In this document: positions 8,114 through 16,884 of the stretch, piece after piece | How the letters are laid out: every line of letters starts with the position of its first letter | Position numbering within the stretch: position 1 is the stretch's first letter | NCBI GenBank assembly: GCA_045538875.1 | Contig: JAZQEG010000010.1 | Location: 1-64,000 of the forward strand | Source of the DNA: RGIG4708 sp045538875 | Lineage (GTDB): Bacteria > Bacillota > Clostridia > UMGS1810 | Direction: 5' to 3' | DNA: 64,000 nucleotides | Made by a program: the position numbers and the translations under genes | The notes under the pieces: model-generated | What the model was told of the DNA's origin: nothing | What the model saw: only the letters and a program-made list of their open reading frames with translations | Database searches by the model: none

Positions 8114-9496
8114 TTATATGTTGTTAACTATATTGTTTAGCCATATATTCTTTTTTAAAAGTATAAATCCTATTGTGGCTTTTATAAGGTCAGAAATTTG
8201 TACTATAAAGTAAATTGTCACAATATTAAGATTTGTATACCTTGAAAGGCAAAATGCCAGCAATACTGTAACAAGCCACATATAACAGCTGTCAAACAAA
8301 AATGTAACAACTGTTTTTCCGCCCGAGCGTATTGTAAAATATGTTGCATGCAAAAATGCATGAATTGGCAGGCAAATGCCTATAATTTGTATAAAGGTTG
8401 TTGAAAGCAGTTTGACCTCAGGCTCAGTGTTATACAGGGCAGGAAACAGCGGTGCTGCAAAAAACACAATAATGCCTATAATTACGCATATGCTTGTAGA
8501 AAAAAATATAAGCTTGTTGTCGGTATCTTTTGCCTCTTCCATTTTGCCTTTGCCGAGCAACTGACCAACAATTATTGCTATGGAATCGCCAAGAGCAATA
8601 AATACAATACTAAACACATTAAATATTACATTTGCAATATTTACAGCTGCAACAACGCTTAAACCTCTTATGGAATAGCACTGAAGCAGCATGGACATTC
8701 CAAGCGACCACAATGCCTCATTTACAAGAATTGGCAAGCCTTTAACGGTGATGCCCTTCATGAGTGACAGAGGAATTTTGATAGATTTAAAAAGCCCCTC
8801 AAAATAAGGATGCTTGTTTTTGTGCTTGTTGGTCCAGTATATAATAATAGCAATTTCTACAAAGCGCGAAATTACTGTTGCAACAGCAGCACCGGCAACC
8901 CCAAGGCCTTTGTAGCCAAAATGGTCAAAAATAAGCAAATAGTTGAGCACAAGGTTAACAACAACTGCTATCGCGCCTGCCTTCATGGGTACAACAGTTT
9001 CGCCCGTTTCACGAAGGGTAGATGCATATACCTGAACCATAGCCGATGGTACAAGCCCAATCAGCATTATATATAGATATGTTCTTGCACTGGAAAGTGC
9101 CAAGTCAGTATTTGCAGTATCACCGTCAGAATGTAAAAACAGTGAAATAAGGTCATCACTGAACAAAGTCATAAAAAGTATGCCAAACAAAAGCAAAACT
9201 GCGCAAATAATTATTTTAAACCTAGTGGTATCCCTTACACCTTTTATGTCTTTTATGCCGTAATATTGAGCTGTAAAAATACCTGCTCCTGCACATCCGC
9301 CAAAAACGCATAGGTTAAATACAAACAAAATTTGATTAACAATTGCTACACCGCTCATTTGAGCAGTGCCAATCTGGCCAACCATTACATTGTCAAGCAG
9401 GTTGACAAAATTTGTTATACCATTTTGAATCATAATAGGTACTGCAATTGCCAGCACCATTTTGTAAAACTTTTTATCTGCAATTAAATGTCGCAT
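8114..9496 (-). CDS. MATE family multidrug/cation efflux transporter
   Basis: A polytopic inner-membrane protein of 460 aa with about 12 hydrophobic segments in two similar halves, as in NorM/DinF-type MATE transporters. Family signatures at the start of the first half are visible (PIMIQNGITNFVNLLDNVMVGQ, here split as two adjoining segments; GTAQMSGVAIVNQ). It would exchange Na+ or H+ for organic cations or toxic compounds; the substrate cannot be told from sequence. It is the last gene of a tight operon: 9 bp after the parvulin gene, which follows the CDF gene by 17 bp. Confidence 0.92.
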   Translation of the reverse strand: MRHLIADKKFYKMVLAIAVPIMIQNGITNFVNLLDNVMVGQIGTAQMSGVAIVNQILFVFNLCVFGGCAGAGIFTAQYYGIKDIKGVRDTTRFKIIICAVLLLFGILFMTLFSDDLISLFLHSDGDTANTDLALSSARTYLYIMLIGLVPSAMVQVYASTLRETGETVVPMKAGAIAVVVNLVLNYLLIFDHFGYKGLGVAGAAVATVISRFVEIAIIIYWTNKHKNKHPYFEGLFKSIKIPLSLMKGITVKGLPILVNEALWSLGMSMLLQCYSIRGLSVVAAVNIANVIFNVFSIVFIALGDSIAIIVGQLLGKGKMEEAKDTDNKLIFFSTSICVIIGIIVFFAAPLFPALYNTEPEVKLLSTTFIQIIGICLPIHAFLHATYFTIRSGGKTVVTFLFDSCYMWLVTVLLAFCLSRYTNLNIVTIYFIVQISDLIKATIGFILLKKNIWLNNIVNNI

Positions 9497-9505
9497 AATA
9501 CACCA

Positions 9506-10249
9506 TTAAAATTTATCTACAGGGTACATAATTTTGAGCTGATTAATTTTGCTCTCAAAAGCATTTTGTCTTTTTTCGGCAAGTATTTGCTGCTTAAGTC
9601 CGTCCTTAACCTCATCAAAAGACAATGTTTTTGGTTCATTTTTGGAGTTGAGCTTAATAAGGTGATAGCCAAATTGTGTTTTAACAGGGCCAGAAATTTC
9701 CCCAACATTCATAGTAAAGCATGCATTGTCAAATTCGGGTACCATCTGACCTTTGGTAAACTCACCAAGGCTTCCGCCGTTGCTTGATGATGGACAACTG
9801 CTGTTTTGTCTTGCACAGTCCTCAAACGAAATTTCACCTGAGTTGATTTTTGTAAGTAATTCATTAGCTTTTTCTTCGCTGTCAACAAGAATATGGCTTG
9901 CATCAACCGACTCGCCTGTTTTAAATTTGTCTGTATTGTTGTCGTATTCGGCTTTTACTTCATCATCTGTAACAGATATTGCTTCAACGCACTTTTTGAT
10001 GGCAAAATTAGCAAGCATATCCTCTTTTATCTGATCAAATTCTGCTTTAAACTCTGCATCATATTCGTAAAGATTTTTTTGAGCATCAAGCAGCATAAGC
10101 TTTTTGTTAATAAGCTGTTCAAGTATCATAGCTCTGCCTTGAGGGTTGTTGTATGCCTGACCATTTTGGCCCATTGCCATAAGCATAGAGTCTACATCAT
10201 TTTGAGTAATTGGTGTGCCATTAATTGAGGCAAGTGTTTTTGATTCCAT
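9506..10249 (-). CDS. Parvulin-type peptidyl-prolyl isomerase (PpiC/SurA-like)
   Basis: An N-terminal SurA-like helical chaperone region (about residues 1-115, ASINGTPITQNDVDSML) precedes a rotamase domain. The parvulin core ASHILVDSEEKA, the GGSLGEF turn and the FGYHLIKL end are all present (about 118-210). Unlike PrsA-type foldases it has no signal peptide or lipobox, so a cytoplasmic location is predicted. Length 247 aa. The adjoining genes encode membrane transporters on the same short-gap transcript; a role in their folding would be speculation. Confidence 0.92.
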   Translation of the reverse strand: MESKTLASINGTPITQNDVDSMLMAMGQNGQAYNNPQGRAMILEQLINKKLMLLDAQKNLYEYDAEFKAEFDQIKEDMLANFAIKKCVEAISVTDDEVKAEYDNNTDKFKTGESVDASHILVDSEEKANELLTKINSGEISFEDCARQNSSCPSSSNGGSLGEFTKGQMVPEFDNACFTMNVGEISGPVKTQFGYHLIKLNSKNEPKTLSFDEVKDGLKQQILAEKRQNAFESKINQLKIMYPVDKF

Positions 10250-10266
10250 AATATTTATTCTCCTTT

Positions 10267-11430
10267 TTATACATAGTTTTTGTCAAGTGTTATTACAGCA
10301 AAAAAGGTAGAGTCAAATTCAAATATTTTTTGCTGAATTGTATTTATAAGCTCTTTGGAGCTCATTTTAAAATCGTAGGGGACAACCACATCAAAAATTA
10401 GATTTGTATGTGTTTCGCCGCTTACCATTCTAAAATCGTGCATAGATAATTTTTCATCAATGGATTTGATGATTTTGTTAATTTTATTGCTGACCGAATT
10501 TACATATTCGTTATTTGTTTCAATAGGGTCCATATGAATAACCGCATTGCAGTTGAATTTTGAAAGTATTTCCCTTTCTATAATGTCAATGGTATCATGT
10601 ATCTTAAGTATATCACAATCACAGGGAACCTCGGCGTGTACACTCATCATATACCTGTTTGGCCCATAGTTGTGAATAATCATATCATGTATTCCCGATA
10701 TTTCGCTGTGTGACATTATTGTTTGTTTAATGTCGTCTACGAGCTTGCTGTCAGGTAAAGTTCCAAGTAGCGGGGTGAGTGATTCTTTAATAGTTTGTAT
10801 ACCTGTATACAAAATAAATACCGAAACCAAAAGTCCCACAATACCGTCTATTTTGATTTCAAGCATTTTTTCCATAAAAAGCGAAATCAGTATGGCACAA
10901 GTGGCAAACACATCCGAAACACAATCTCTTGCAGTAGCAATAATGGTGGTTGAATTGATGGTTTTGCCTACCTTTTTGTTAAAAAAGTACATCCATGCTT
11001 TTGCAAGCAACGATATAACAAGTATTAAAATCGAAACAGCGTCAAGGTTTGTGCTTTGGGGAGATATTATTTTGGATATTGACGATTTGGCAAGCTCAAA
11101 GCCCATAAACAATATCAGTATTGATACAAACATTGAGCATATATATTCGGCTCTGCCGTGACCAAAAGGGTGATCGTGATCGGCAGGCTTTCCTGCAAGG
11201 CGAAAACCTATAAAGGTTATTATTGATGAGCCTGCGTCTGATAAGTTGTTAAAAGCATCTGCAGCTATGCTTATAGATGAGGTAAGCACCGAAGCTATTG
11301 CTTTTATTATAAACAAAACAACATTTATCACAATGCCTGTAACACTGCTGAGTATTCCGTATTTGTTGCGCACATCATTGTGTGATGTGTTTTTGTAATC
11401 TTTTATAAAAAGCTTAAACAGTAAGTTCAA
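10267..11430 (-). CDS. Cation diffusion facilitator (CDF) family metal transporter
   Basis: A proton-coupled divalent cation exporter (Zn2+, Mn2+, Fe2+ or Co2+). About six transmembrane segments carry the two CDF metal-site signatures: AADAFNNLSDAGSS (TM2) and TARDCVSDVFAT (TM5). Both are DxxxD, which in this family occurs in both Zn and Mn members. The cytoplasmic C-terminal ferredoxin-like dimerisation domain shows HDMIIHNYGPN and VHAEVPCDCDILKIHD, with likely metal-binding His/Asp. The protein has 387 aa; the final stretch (about 300-387) is longer than in minimal CDFs. First gene of the CDF-parvulin-MATE operon. Confidence 0.92.
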   Translation of the reverse strand: MNLLFKLFIKDYKNTSHNDVRNKYGILSSVTGIVINVVLFIIKAIASVLTSSISIAADAFNNLSDAGSSIITFIGFRLAGKPADHDHPFGHGRAEYICSMFVSILILFMGFELAKSSISKIISPQSTNLDAVSILILVISLLAKAWMYFFNKKVGKTINSTTIIATARDCVSDVFATCAILISLFMEKMLEIKIDGIVGLLVSVFILYTGIQTIKESLTPLLGTLPDSKLVDDIKQTIMSHSEISGIHDMIIHNYGPNRYMMSVHAEVPCDCDILKIHDTIDIIEREILSKFNCNAVIHMDPIETNNEYVNSVSNKINKIIKSIDEKLSMHDFRMVSGETHTNLIFDVVVPYDFKMSSKELINTIQQKIFEFDSTFFAVITLDKNYV

Positions 11431-11490
11431 ATATCATCTCTCCAATTATTCAATTATACAATGCATTGTCGCAAAAAGAAACACCACATT

Positions 11491-11521
11491 AAAAGTGACA
11501 GCTTTATCAACTGTCACTTTT
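11491..11521 (-). terminator. Rho-independent terminator of ileS
   Basis: An 11-bp stem AAAAGTGACAG / CTGTCACTTTT lies directly beyond the ileS stop codon. The T-run is on the minus-strand transcript. Confidence 0.8.
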
Positions 11522-11526
11522 GTATG

Positions 11527-14500
11527 TTATTTTTTTGTTACACCTATTAATACCTTTTCGCCGTTAATGTTCCATTCCTTTGAGTTGTCACATTCACTGT
11601 CAAAATGTATATTAAGTGCAAGAACCTCGTCTTTAATTGTATCAGCATTAGCATTTATTACACAAGCTATTTTTTCATTTTCTTTAACATAAATTTCGAT
11701 GTTATCCATTACATAAAAGTCAGAATCTTTTCGCATTGTCTGAATTTTGCTGATTATTTCACGTACAAAACCTTCCTCAATAAGCTCATCGGTAAGATTT
11801 GTGTCAAGCACAACAGTAATTCCTCTGTCCGATTCGGAAGCAAAGCCCTCAACCTGAGCGGCGTCTATGAGCAAATCTTCTTTTTCGAGCTTGATTTCGG
11901 TGCCATCAATATCAAATGAAATATATCCCTTTTTATCAAGTGTGTCAACTGCTGCATTTCCATCAATTTCGGCAAGAATGTTTTTAATCTGGCCGAGGAA
12001 TTTGCCGTATTTTGGGCCAACTGTTTTAAGTTGAGGCTTAAGCGAATAGCTTGTAAAAGCTGTTACATCCTGTGTAAATGCAACATTTTTAACATTGAGC
12101 TCATCAGCAATAATTGCAGTGTAAAATTCATCAAGAGCTTCGCTCTCACATTTTACATACATTGTGCCTATTGGCTGTCTGTTTTTGATGTTTGACGCAT
12201 TTCGGCAGGCTCTGCCAAGTACAACTATGTCAAGAACTTTATCCATATATCCTTCAAGCTGTTTGTCTATAAAGTTATCCATTGCAACAGGGAAGTCGCA
12301 AAGATGTATGCTCTCAGGAGCATCCTTGTTGATAGAACGAACAAGATTTTGATATATATCCTCAGTCATAAACGGAATCATAGGTGCAGCAAGCTTACAC
12401 AGTGTAACAAGCGCGGTATACAGTGTCATATACGCATTGATTTTGTCCTGAGGCATATCCTTTTTCCAAAATCTTTCTCTGCTGCGTCGTACATACCAAT
12501 TGCTGAGCTGGTCGACAAATTCCTGAAGTATTCTTGCTGTTTCGGTAATTTTGTAGTTTTCAAGGTTTGCATCAACTTCCTTAATAAGTGAGTTGAGCTT
12601 TGAAAGGAGCCACTTATCCATTACCGAAAGTGAGCTATAGTCAAGTGTGTATTTTGTTGCATCAAATTTGTCAATATTAGCATAAAGCACAAAAAATGCA
12701 TATGTGTTCCAAAGTGTACCGAGGAATTTTCGCTGGCCTTCGGTAACAGCGCCACCGTGAAATCTGTTAGGGAGCCATGGGGCAGAGTTGGAGTAGAAGT
12801 ACCATCTTATAGCATCAGCGCCGTAGCTCTCAAGAGCATCAAACGGGTCTACTGCATTGCCTTTTGATTTAGACATTTTTTGTCCGTTTTCATCCTGAAC
12901 GTGACCAAGCACAATAACATTTTTGTAAGGTGCTTTGTTAAACAGCAGCGTAGATTCTGCAAGTAGTGAATAAAACCATCCTCTTGTCTGGTCAACAGCC
13001 TCACTAATAAAGTTGGCAGGGAAGTTGTCTTCAAAAATTTCCTTGTTTTCAAATGGATAGTGCCACTGTGCAAAAGGCATTGCACCTGAGTCAAACCAGC
13101 AGTCTATTACCTCTGGTACTCTGTGCATTTGCCCACCGCAATCGGGGCATTTAATAGTAACAGCGTCTATCCATGGTCTGTGAAGTTCAATTTGGTCAGG
13201 GCAGTTGTCGCTCATTTGCTTAAGCTCAGCAATAGAACCTATTGCATGGCGGCATCCGCACTCACATTCCCATATGTTAAGAGGTGTACCCCAGTATCTG
13301 TTACGGCTGATACCCCAGTCCTGAACATTTTTGAGCCAATCACCAAATCTGCCTTTGCCAATGCTTTCGGGAATCCAGTTGATTGTATCATTGTTGCGGA
13401 TAAGGTCATCTCGTACCTCTGTCATTTTGATAAACCACGAATCTCTTGCATAGTAAATAAGTGGTGTGTCACATCTCCAGCAGAATGGGTAATCGTGCTC
13501 AAATTTTGGAGCATCAAACAAAAGACCTGCTTTGTCAAGGTCGGTAAGGATTATAGAGTCTGCATCCTTTACAAATTTACCTGCATAAGGGGTGTCGTCG
13601 GTAAGCTCACCCTTGCTGTCAACAAACTGAACAAATGGCAAATCATATTTTCTGCCAACATTGGCATCATCTTCGCCAAATGCAGGAGCAATGTGTACAA
13701 TACCTGTACCGTCCGACATAGTTACATAGTCATCACAAGTAATAAAGTGACCCTTTTTGTGCTGCTTTTCGCATATGGGCTTTACAAAGTCAAAGAGTGG
13801 TTCGTACTCTTTGTGCTCAAGGTCACTTCCTTTGTATGTTTCAAGTATCTGGTAGGCAGGGGTTTCTTCATTGCCAAGCTTTCCAAGCACCTTGTCAAGC
13901 AGGGCATTTGCCATATAATATGTGTAGCCGTCAGCAGCTTTTACTTTGTTGTATTCATCCTCAGGGTTAACACACAGAGCAACGTTTGATGGGAGAGTCC
14001 ATGGTGTTGTTGTCCAGGCAAGGAAGTATGCATCCTCGCCAACAACCTTAAAGCGGACAACAGCAGAGCGTTCTTTTACATTTTTGTAGCCCTGTGCAAC
14101 TTCGTGGGAGGAGAGAGGTGTTCCGCATCTTGGGCAGTATGGCACAATTTTAAAGCCTTTGTAAAGGAGCTTTTTGTTCCAAATTTCCTTAAGAGCCCAC
14201 CACTCTGATTCAATAAATTCATTATGGTATGTTACATATGGGTCGTCCATATCAGCCCAAAAGCCAACTGTACCCGAAAAATCTTCCCACATACCTTTGT
14301 ATTTCCACACGCTTTCCTTGCAGTGCTTAATAAAAGGCTCAAGGCCATATTCTTCAATCTGTTCCTTGCCGTCAAGGCCCAAGAGCTTTTCAACTTCAAG
14401 TTCAACAGGCAGTCCGTGAGTATCCCAACCGGCTTTTCTTAAAACCTTGTAGCCTTTCATTGTGCGATATCTCGGTATCATATCTTTAATAACACGTGTT

Positions 14501-14679
14501 AAAACATGACCGATATGAGGCTTGCCGTTAGCTGTAGGAGGGCCGTCGTAAAATGTATAAGTTTCGCCCTCTTTGCGGGTATCAATAGATTTTTTAAAAA
14601 TATCATTTTTTGCCCAAAAATCTTTGATAAGCTTTTCTCTTTGAACAAAGTTTAAATTGTTGTCAACTTTGTTGTACAT
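11527..14679 (-). CDS. ileS: Isoleucyl-tRNA synthetase, IleS2 type
   Basis: Charges tRNA-Ile with isoleucine and edits misactivated valine. The class I signatures are HIGH (residues 55-58, in PPTANGKPHIGH) and KMSKS (about 598-602, GQKMSKSKGN). The CP1 editing domain (WTTTPWTLPSN) and a C-terminal anticodon-binding domain are present. The length of 1050 aa and the TANGKPHIGH wording fit the eukaryote-like IleS2 class, known in other bacteria for low mupirocin sensitivity; the shorter IleS1 class has PYANGxIHIGH and a C-terminal Zn finger. The frame opens at a TTG 21 nt further upstream, but GGAGG lies inside that extension and 10 nt before ATG 14679, which I take as the start. Expression is controlled by the T-box leader upstream. 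Confidence 0.96.
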   Translation of the reverse strand: MYNKVDNNLNFVQREKLIKDFWAKNDIFKKSIDTRKEGETYTFYDGPPTANGKPHIGHVLTRVIKDMIPRYRTMKGYKVLRKAGWDTHGLPVELEVEKLLGLDGKEQIEEYGLEPFIKHCKESVWKYKGMWEDFSGTVGFWADMDDPYVTYHNEFIESEWWALKEIWNKKLLYKGFKIVPYCPRCGTPLSSHEVAQGYKNVKERSAVVRFKVVGEDAYFLAWTTTPWTLPSNVALCVNPEDEYNKVKAADGYTYYMANALLDKVLGKLGNEETPAYQILETYKGSDLEHKEYEPLFDFVKPICEKQHKKGHFITCDDYVTMSDGTGIVHIAPAFGEDDANVGRKYDLPFVQFVDSKGELTDDTPYAGKFVKDADSIILTDLDKAGLLFDAPKFEHDYPFCWRCDTPLIYYARDSWFIKMTEVRDDLIRNNDTINWIPESIGKGRFGDWLKNVQDWGISRNRYWGTPLNIWECECGCRHAIGSIAELKQMSDNCPDQIELHRPWIDAVTIKCPDCGGQMHRVPEVIDCWFDSGAMPFAQWHYPFENKEIFEDNFPANFISEAVDQTRGWFYSLLAESTLLFNKAPYKNVIVLGHVQDENGQKMSKSKGNAVDPFDALESYGADAIRWYFYSNSAPWLPNRFHGGAVTEGQRKFLGTLWNTYAFFVLYANIDKFDATKYTLDYSSLSVMDKWLLSKLNSLIKEVDANLENYKITETARILQEFVDQLSNWYVRRSRERFWKKDMPQDKINAYMTLYTALVTLCKLAAPMIPFMTEDIYQNLVRSINKDAPESIHLCDFPVAMDNFIDKQLEGYMDKVLDIVVLGRACRNASNIKNRQPIGTMYVKCESEALDEFYTAIIADELNVKNVAFTQDVTAFTSYSLKPQLKTVGPKYGKFLGQIKNILAEIDGNAAVDTLDKKGYISFDIDGTEIKLEKEDLLIDAAQVEGFASESDRGITVVLDTNLTDELIEEGFVREIISKIQTMRKDSDFYVMDNIEIYVKENEKIACVINANADTIKDEVLALNIHFDSECDNSKEWNINGEKVLIGVTKK

Positions 14680-14710
14680 AGTATATATTCCTCCAATCAA
14701 AAAATTAACA

Positions 14711-14940
14711 AAAAAATCCTCGCCCTGTAATTTAGGGCGAGGACTATTCCTAACTCATAATACAGGCATACCAACATATGCTTCTCATATAACGGTGAGA
14801 TACCGGCTCAGCTTACTAATTAATATGTTCAGCCTGCAACTCAGAAGTGATATTCGGATATTGATACTTGGTACTGTGCTCACACCAACCACAGCTCGCT
14901 AAAACCTTTTTCAGTATCTTACTGTCTTCGTCAAGGTTTT
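14711..14940 (-). promoter_or_regulatory. T-box riboswitch leader (Ile specifier) of ileS
   Basis: On the minus strand the leader shows the conserved T-box landmarks in order: GACGAAG at the base of stem I (near 14932), the AG-bulge/distal-loop segment AGCGAGCTGTGGTTGGTGTGAG, then the specifier region GAATATCACTTCTGAG. The codon in the specifier position is ATC (14849-14851), an isoleucine codon. Further down is a TTGGTATGCC segment that fits the T-box bulge pairing with the ACCA end of uncharged tRNA. A strong terminator follows (10-bp stem, 14717-14726 / 14734-14743, then six T). Uncharged tRNA-Ile would favour the antiterminator. Confidence 0.93.
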
Positions 14941-14961
14941 TATAAATATTCAACTTTATAC

Positions 14962-14990
14962 ATTATACAACCAAAATAGCAAATTGTCAA
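14962..14990 (-). promoter_or_regulatory. Consensus sigma-A promoter of the ileS T-box transcript
   Basis: On the minus strand TTGACA, a 17-nt spacer and TATAAT: a perfect consensus. Transcription would start near 14955, just before the T-box leader. Confidence 0.9.
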
Positions 14991-15392
14991 CCATAACTTT
15001 TTGCTGTTTTGTACGCAATTACCTTTGTTCCTGTTTTACATTACAATCGGTTGTCTGCCGATATTATTCGGTTGTCTGCCGAAAACATACATTTTAAATA
15101 TCAATATTAGTTTTGATAGGGCATCACCCTTACACATTTGTTTTTGTTTTTATGCGCCGTCAAACCAAATTTTGCAAACTCAATACAAATGTTATTTTGC
15201 ATTTAACGGATTTACATACATTTTATTTGATGTTTAACTCATCGGCTTTTGCCTCATTATCAATCAATTTTAACTTTAAGTAAGTTATACCTGATAAATC
15301 GTTAAAATGAGTTTGCGGCAAATTCCGATTTGGCGGAGCACTCTGGCTGCGTTACCATTGGAATCACCACTTTCTTATTGAATTTTTAATAT
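14991..15392. other. Gene-free interval with no recognisable coding function
   Basis: About 400 bp between the ileS promoter and the terminator of the peptide gene. Frames on both strands are short or lack ribosome binding sites. A 78-codon frame at 15001-15237 (plus) has no Shine-Dalgarno sequence and an odd composition. The only structure I see is the pair of direct repeats at 15047-15082 and small local dyads. Confidence 0.5.
15047..15082. repeat. Two direct copies of a 15-bp motif
   Basis: TCGGTTGTCTGCCGA occurs at 15047-15061 and 15068-15082, a 21-bp period (two helical turns). Each copy has TCGG/CCGA ends in inverse orientation. The spacing would suit a protein binding one DNA face. 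They lie upstream of the ileS promoter and downstream of the peptide gene. Confidence 0.7.
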
Positions 15393-15437
15393 TAAAAAAC
15401 GCACAAATCACAACCTTTTCGGTATGACTTATGCGTT
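15393..15437 (-). terminator. Terminator of the 23-codon peptide gene
   Basis: A long stem (15399-15415 / 15421-15437, with several G-U pairs in the RNA) and a short loop are followed on the minus strand by a run of T. Confidence 0.75.
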
Positions 15438-15458
15438 GTAAACTATTAATTGATGCAT

Positions 15459-15530
15459 CTACTTAACATCAGGCAGAAGGGCACAACAGTTTATTTCAGC
15501 ATAGTCACAACCAAACTTAAAATTAACCAT
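15459..15530 (-). CDS. Small peptide gene, 23 codons, Cys-containing
   Basis: Not a known family to me. The reading frame encodes MVNFKFGCDYAEINCCALLP followed by DVK: 23 residues with three cysteines, including a CC pair. Support for its being real: GGAGGG (15538-15543) lies exactly 7 nt before the ATG, a consensus promoter lies at 15571-15599, and a strong terminator follows the stop codon. No modification enzyme, protease or transporter is adjacent, so it cannot be called a RiPP precursor. The neighbours are ddl upstream and ileS downstream on the same strand. Confidence 0.6.
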   Translation of the reverse strand: MVNFKFGCDYAEINCCALLPDVK

Positions 15531-15570
15531 CGGTAATCCCTCCGTTCAATTTATTTATCTTTCTGATTAC

Positions 15571-15599
15571 ATACTAACATATCTTTTGCTAAATGTCAA
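15571..15599 (-). promoter_or_regulatory. Promoter of the small peptide gene
   Basis: On the minus strand TTGACA, a 17-nt spacer and TAGTAT, ending about 40 nt before the start codon. Confidence 0.75.
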
Positions 15600-15669
15600 C
15601 AGTTTTTTAAAAATTTTTTTAATTTTTTTGTCTATTATTACTACATTAGCACGCTAAAGTGTATCAAAA

Positions 15670-16872
15670 CTACCTTTTGCTGCCTTTTGCGCCGCCAAGA
15701 TTAACTCCTTCGAGTACATTTGAATCAAACGAATAGGTAAGCTCGCTTTGCTCTCTTTCTCTTTTAAATGCAAGGTTAATCATATTGTCAAGCAGCTTTG
15801 CATAAGGCAAACCCACAGGCTCCCATAGGTAAAACGAAAGTGAGCCAGGTATGGTGTTTACTTCGTTAAGGTAAACTGTGTCTGTTGCTTTGTCAATCAT
15901 AAAGTCAATTCTTGTAACGCCGTTGCAGCCAAGGCATTTAAATGCATCAACAGCCATTTTGCGTATTTCGTCACGCTTTTGGTTGCTTATGTTTGCAGGG
16001 ATTTGCCTTGCAAGGCTTGCCATACCTTTGCTTGCGCCTGTACCTTTTGCACTTTTGCCGCCGCTCATATATTTGTCCTCAAAGCTTAATATGTTTGTAG
16101 CATTTAAAGGCTCTTCACACTCGGATGCCTGGGCATCTGTGTAGTCGCCAAGCACAGCACAGTTAATTTCTTTAAGCTCGGTAATCGCCCGTTCGATAAG
16201 TATAACATCTGCAAAAGCAAAGGCAGTGTCAAGTGCCGACAAAAGCTCATCTTTGCTGTTTGCTTTTGTAATACCAATGCTCGAACCTAGATTAACAGGC
16301 TTAACTATAACAGGGTATCCAATCTTTTGCTCACACTTTTGTACAATTGCATCTGTGTCAAAATCGTAGTCGACAGATGTAAAGCGCAGGCAGTCAAGCA
16401 CAGGGATACCGTTCTCTTTAAGCACAGTTTTCATAACATATTTATCCATTCCAACGGCAGATGAAGTTACATCACAGCCAACATATGGTATGTTGAGCAT
16501 ACACAAAAAGCCCGCAAGCGTACCATCTTCAACATTTGTGCCATGCACAATTGGAAAAGCAACTTCTATATGACCAACAACATTGTTGCCAAATTTTTTG
16601 AGAGGGTATCTTATTAAATCAACCTTGTTGCCGTTTGCAGTAAGTATAACTCTCTGGCTATTTTTAAGCAATTCATCAAGCTTTGTATAATTTTTGATTT
16701 CGCCAATACCGTCACCGATATAAAATTCGTTGTTTTTTGTAATATATATAGGTGTAACATCGTATTTGGATTTGTCAAGATAATTTATTGCCTGAATGGC
16801 AGATATAATAGATATTTCGTGCTCGGTGCTTTTGCCACCAAACAAAACTCCAACTTTTATTTTCATATACAA
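15670..16872 (-). CDS. ddl: D-alanine--D-alanine ligase
   Basis: ATP-grasp enzyme making D-Ala-D-Ala for peptidoglycan. The N-terminal Rossmann-like part has VLFGGKSTEHEISIISA. Further signatures are HGTNVEDGTLAGFL, the ATP-binding VIVKPVNLGSSIGITKA, and the active-site EDKY segment. Its Tyr corresponds to the residue that favours D-Ala over D-lactate, so a normal vancomycin-sensitive product is expected. NEVNTIPGSLSFYLWE closes the metal site. At 400 aa it is slightly longer than typical because of a Gly/Ser/Lys-rich insertion after EDKY and a tail. GGAGG lies 7 nt before ATG 16872; a second ATG two codons later is possible. It is 12 bp downstream of the MurF-like gene that would use its product. 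Confidence 0.95.
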   Translation of the reverse strand: MYMKIKVGVLFGGKSTEHEISIISAIQAINYLDKSKYDVTPIYITKNNEFYIGDGIGEIKNYTKLDELLKNSQRVILTANGNKVDLIRYPLKKFGNNVVGHIEVAFPIVHGTNVEDGTLAGFLCMLNIPYVGCDVTSSAVGMDKYVMKTVLKENGIPVLDCLRFTSVDYDFDTDAIVQKCEQKIGYPVIVKPVNLGSSIGITKANSKDELLSALDTAFAFADVILIERAITELKEINCAVLGDYTDAQASECEEPLNATNILSFEDKYMSGGKSAKGTGASKGMASLARQIPANISNQKRDEIRKMAVDAFKCLGCNGVTRIDFMIDKATDTVYLNEVNTIPGSLSFYLWEPVGLPYAKLLDNMINLAFKREREQSELTYSFDSNVLEGVNLGGAKGSKR

Positions 16873-16884
16873 TAGCCTCCGTTA

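Noticed and set aside
13123..13989. A 288-codon open frame on the plus strand
   Set aside because: It lies wholly antisense to ileS, with shadow-like composition and no Shine-Dalgarno sequence.
15001..15237. A 78-codon frame in the gap before ileS
   Set aside because: No ribosome binding site, includes the direct repeats, and has no family-like pattern.
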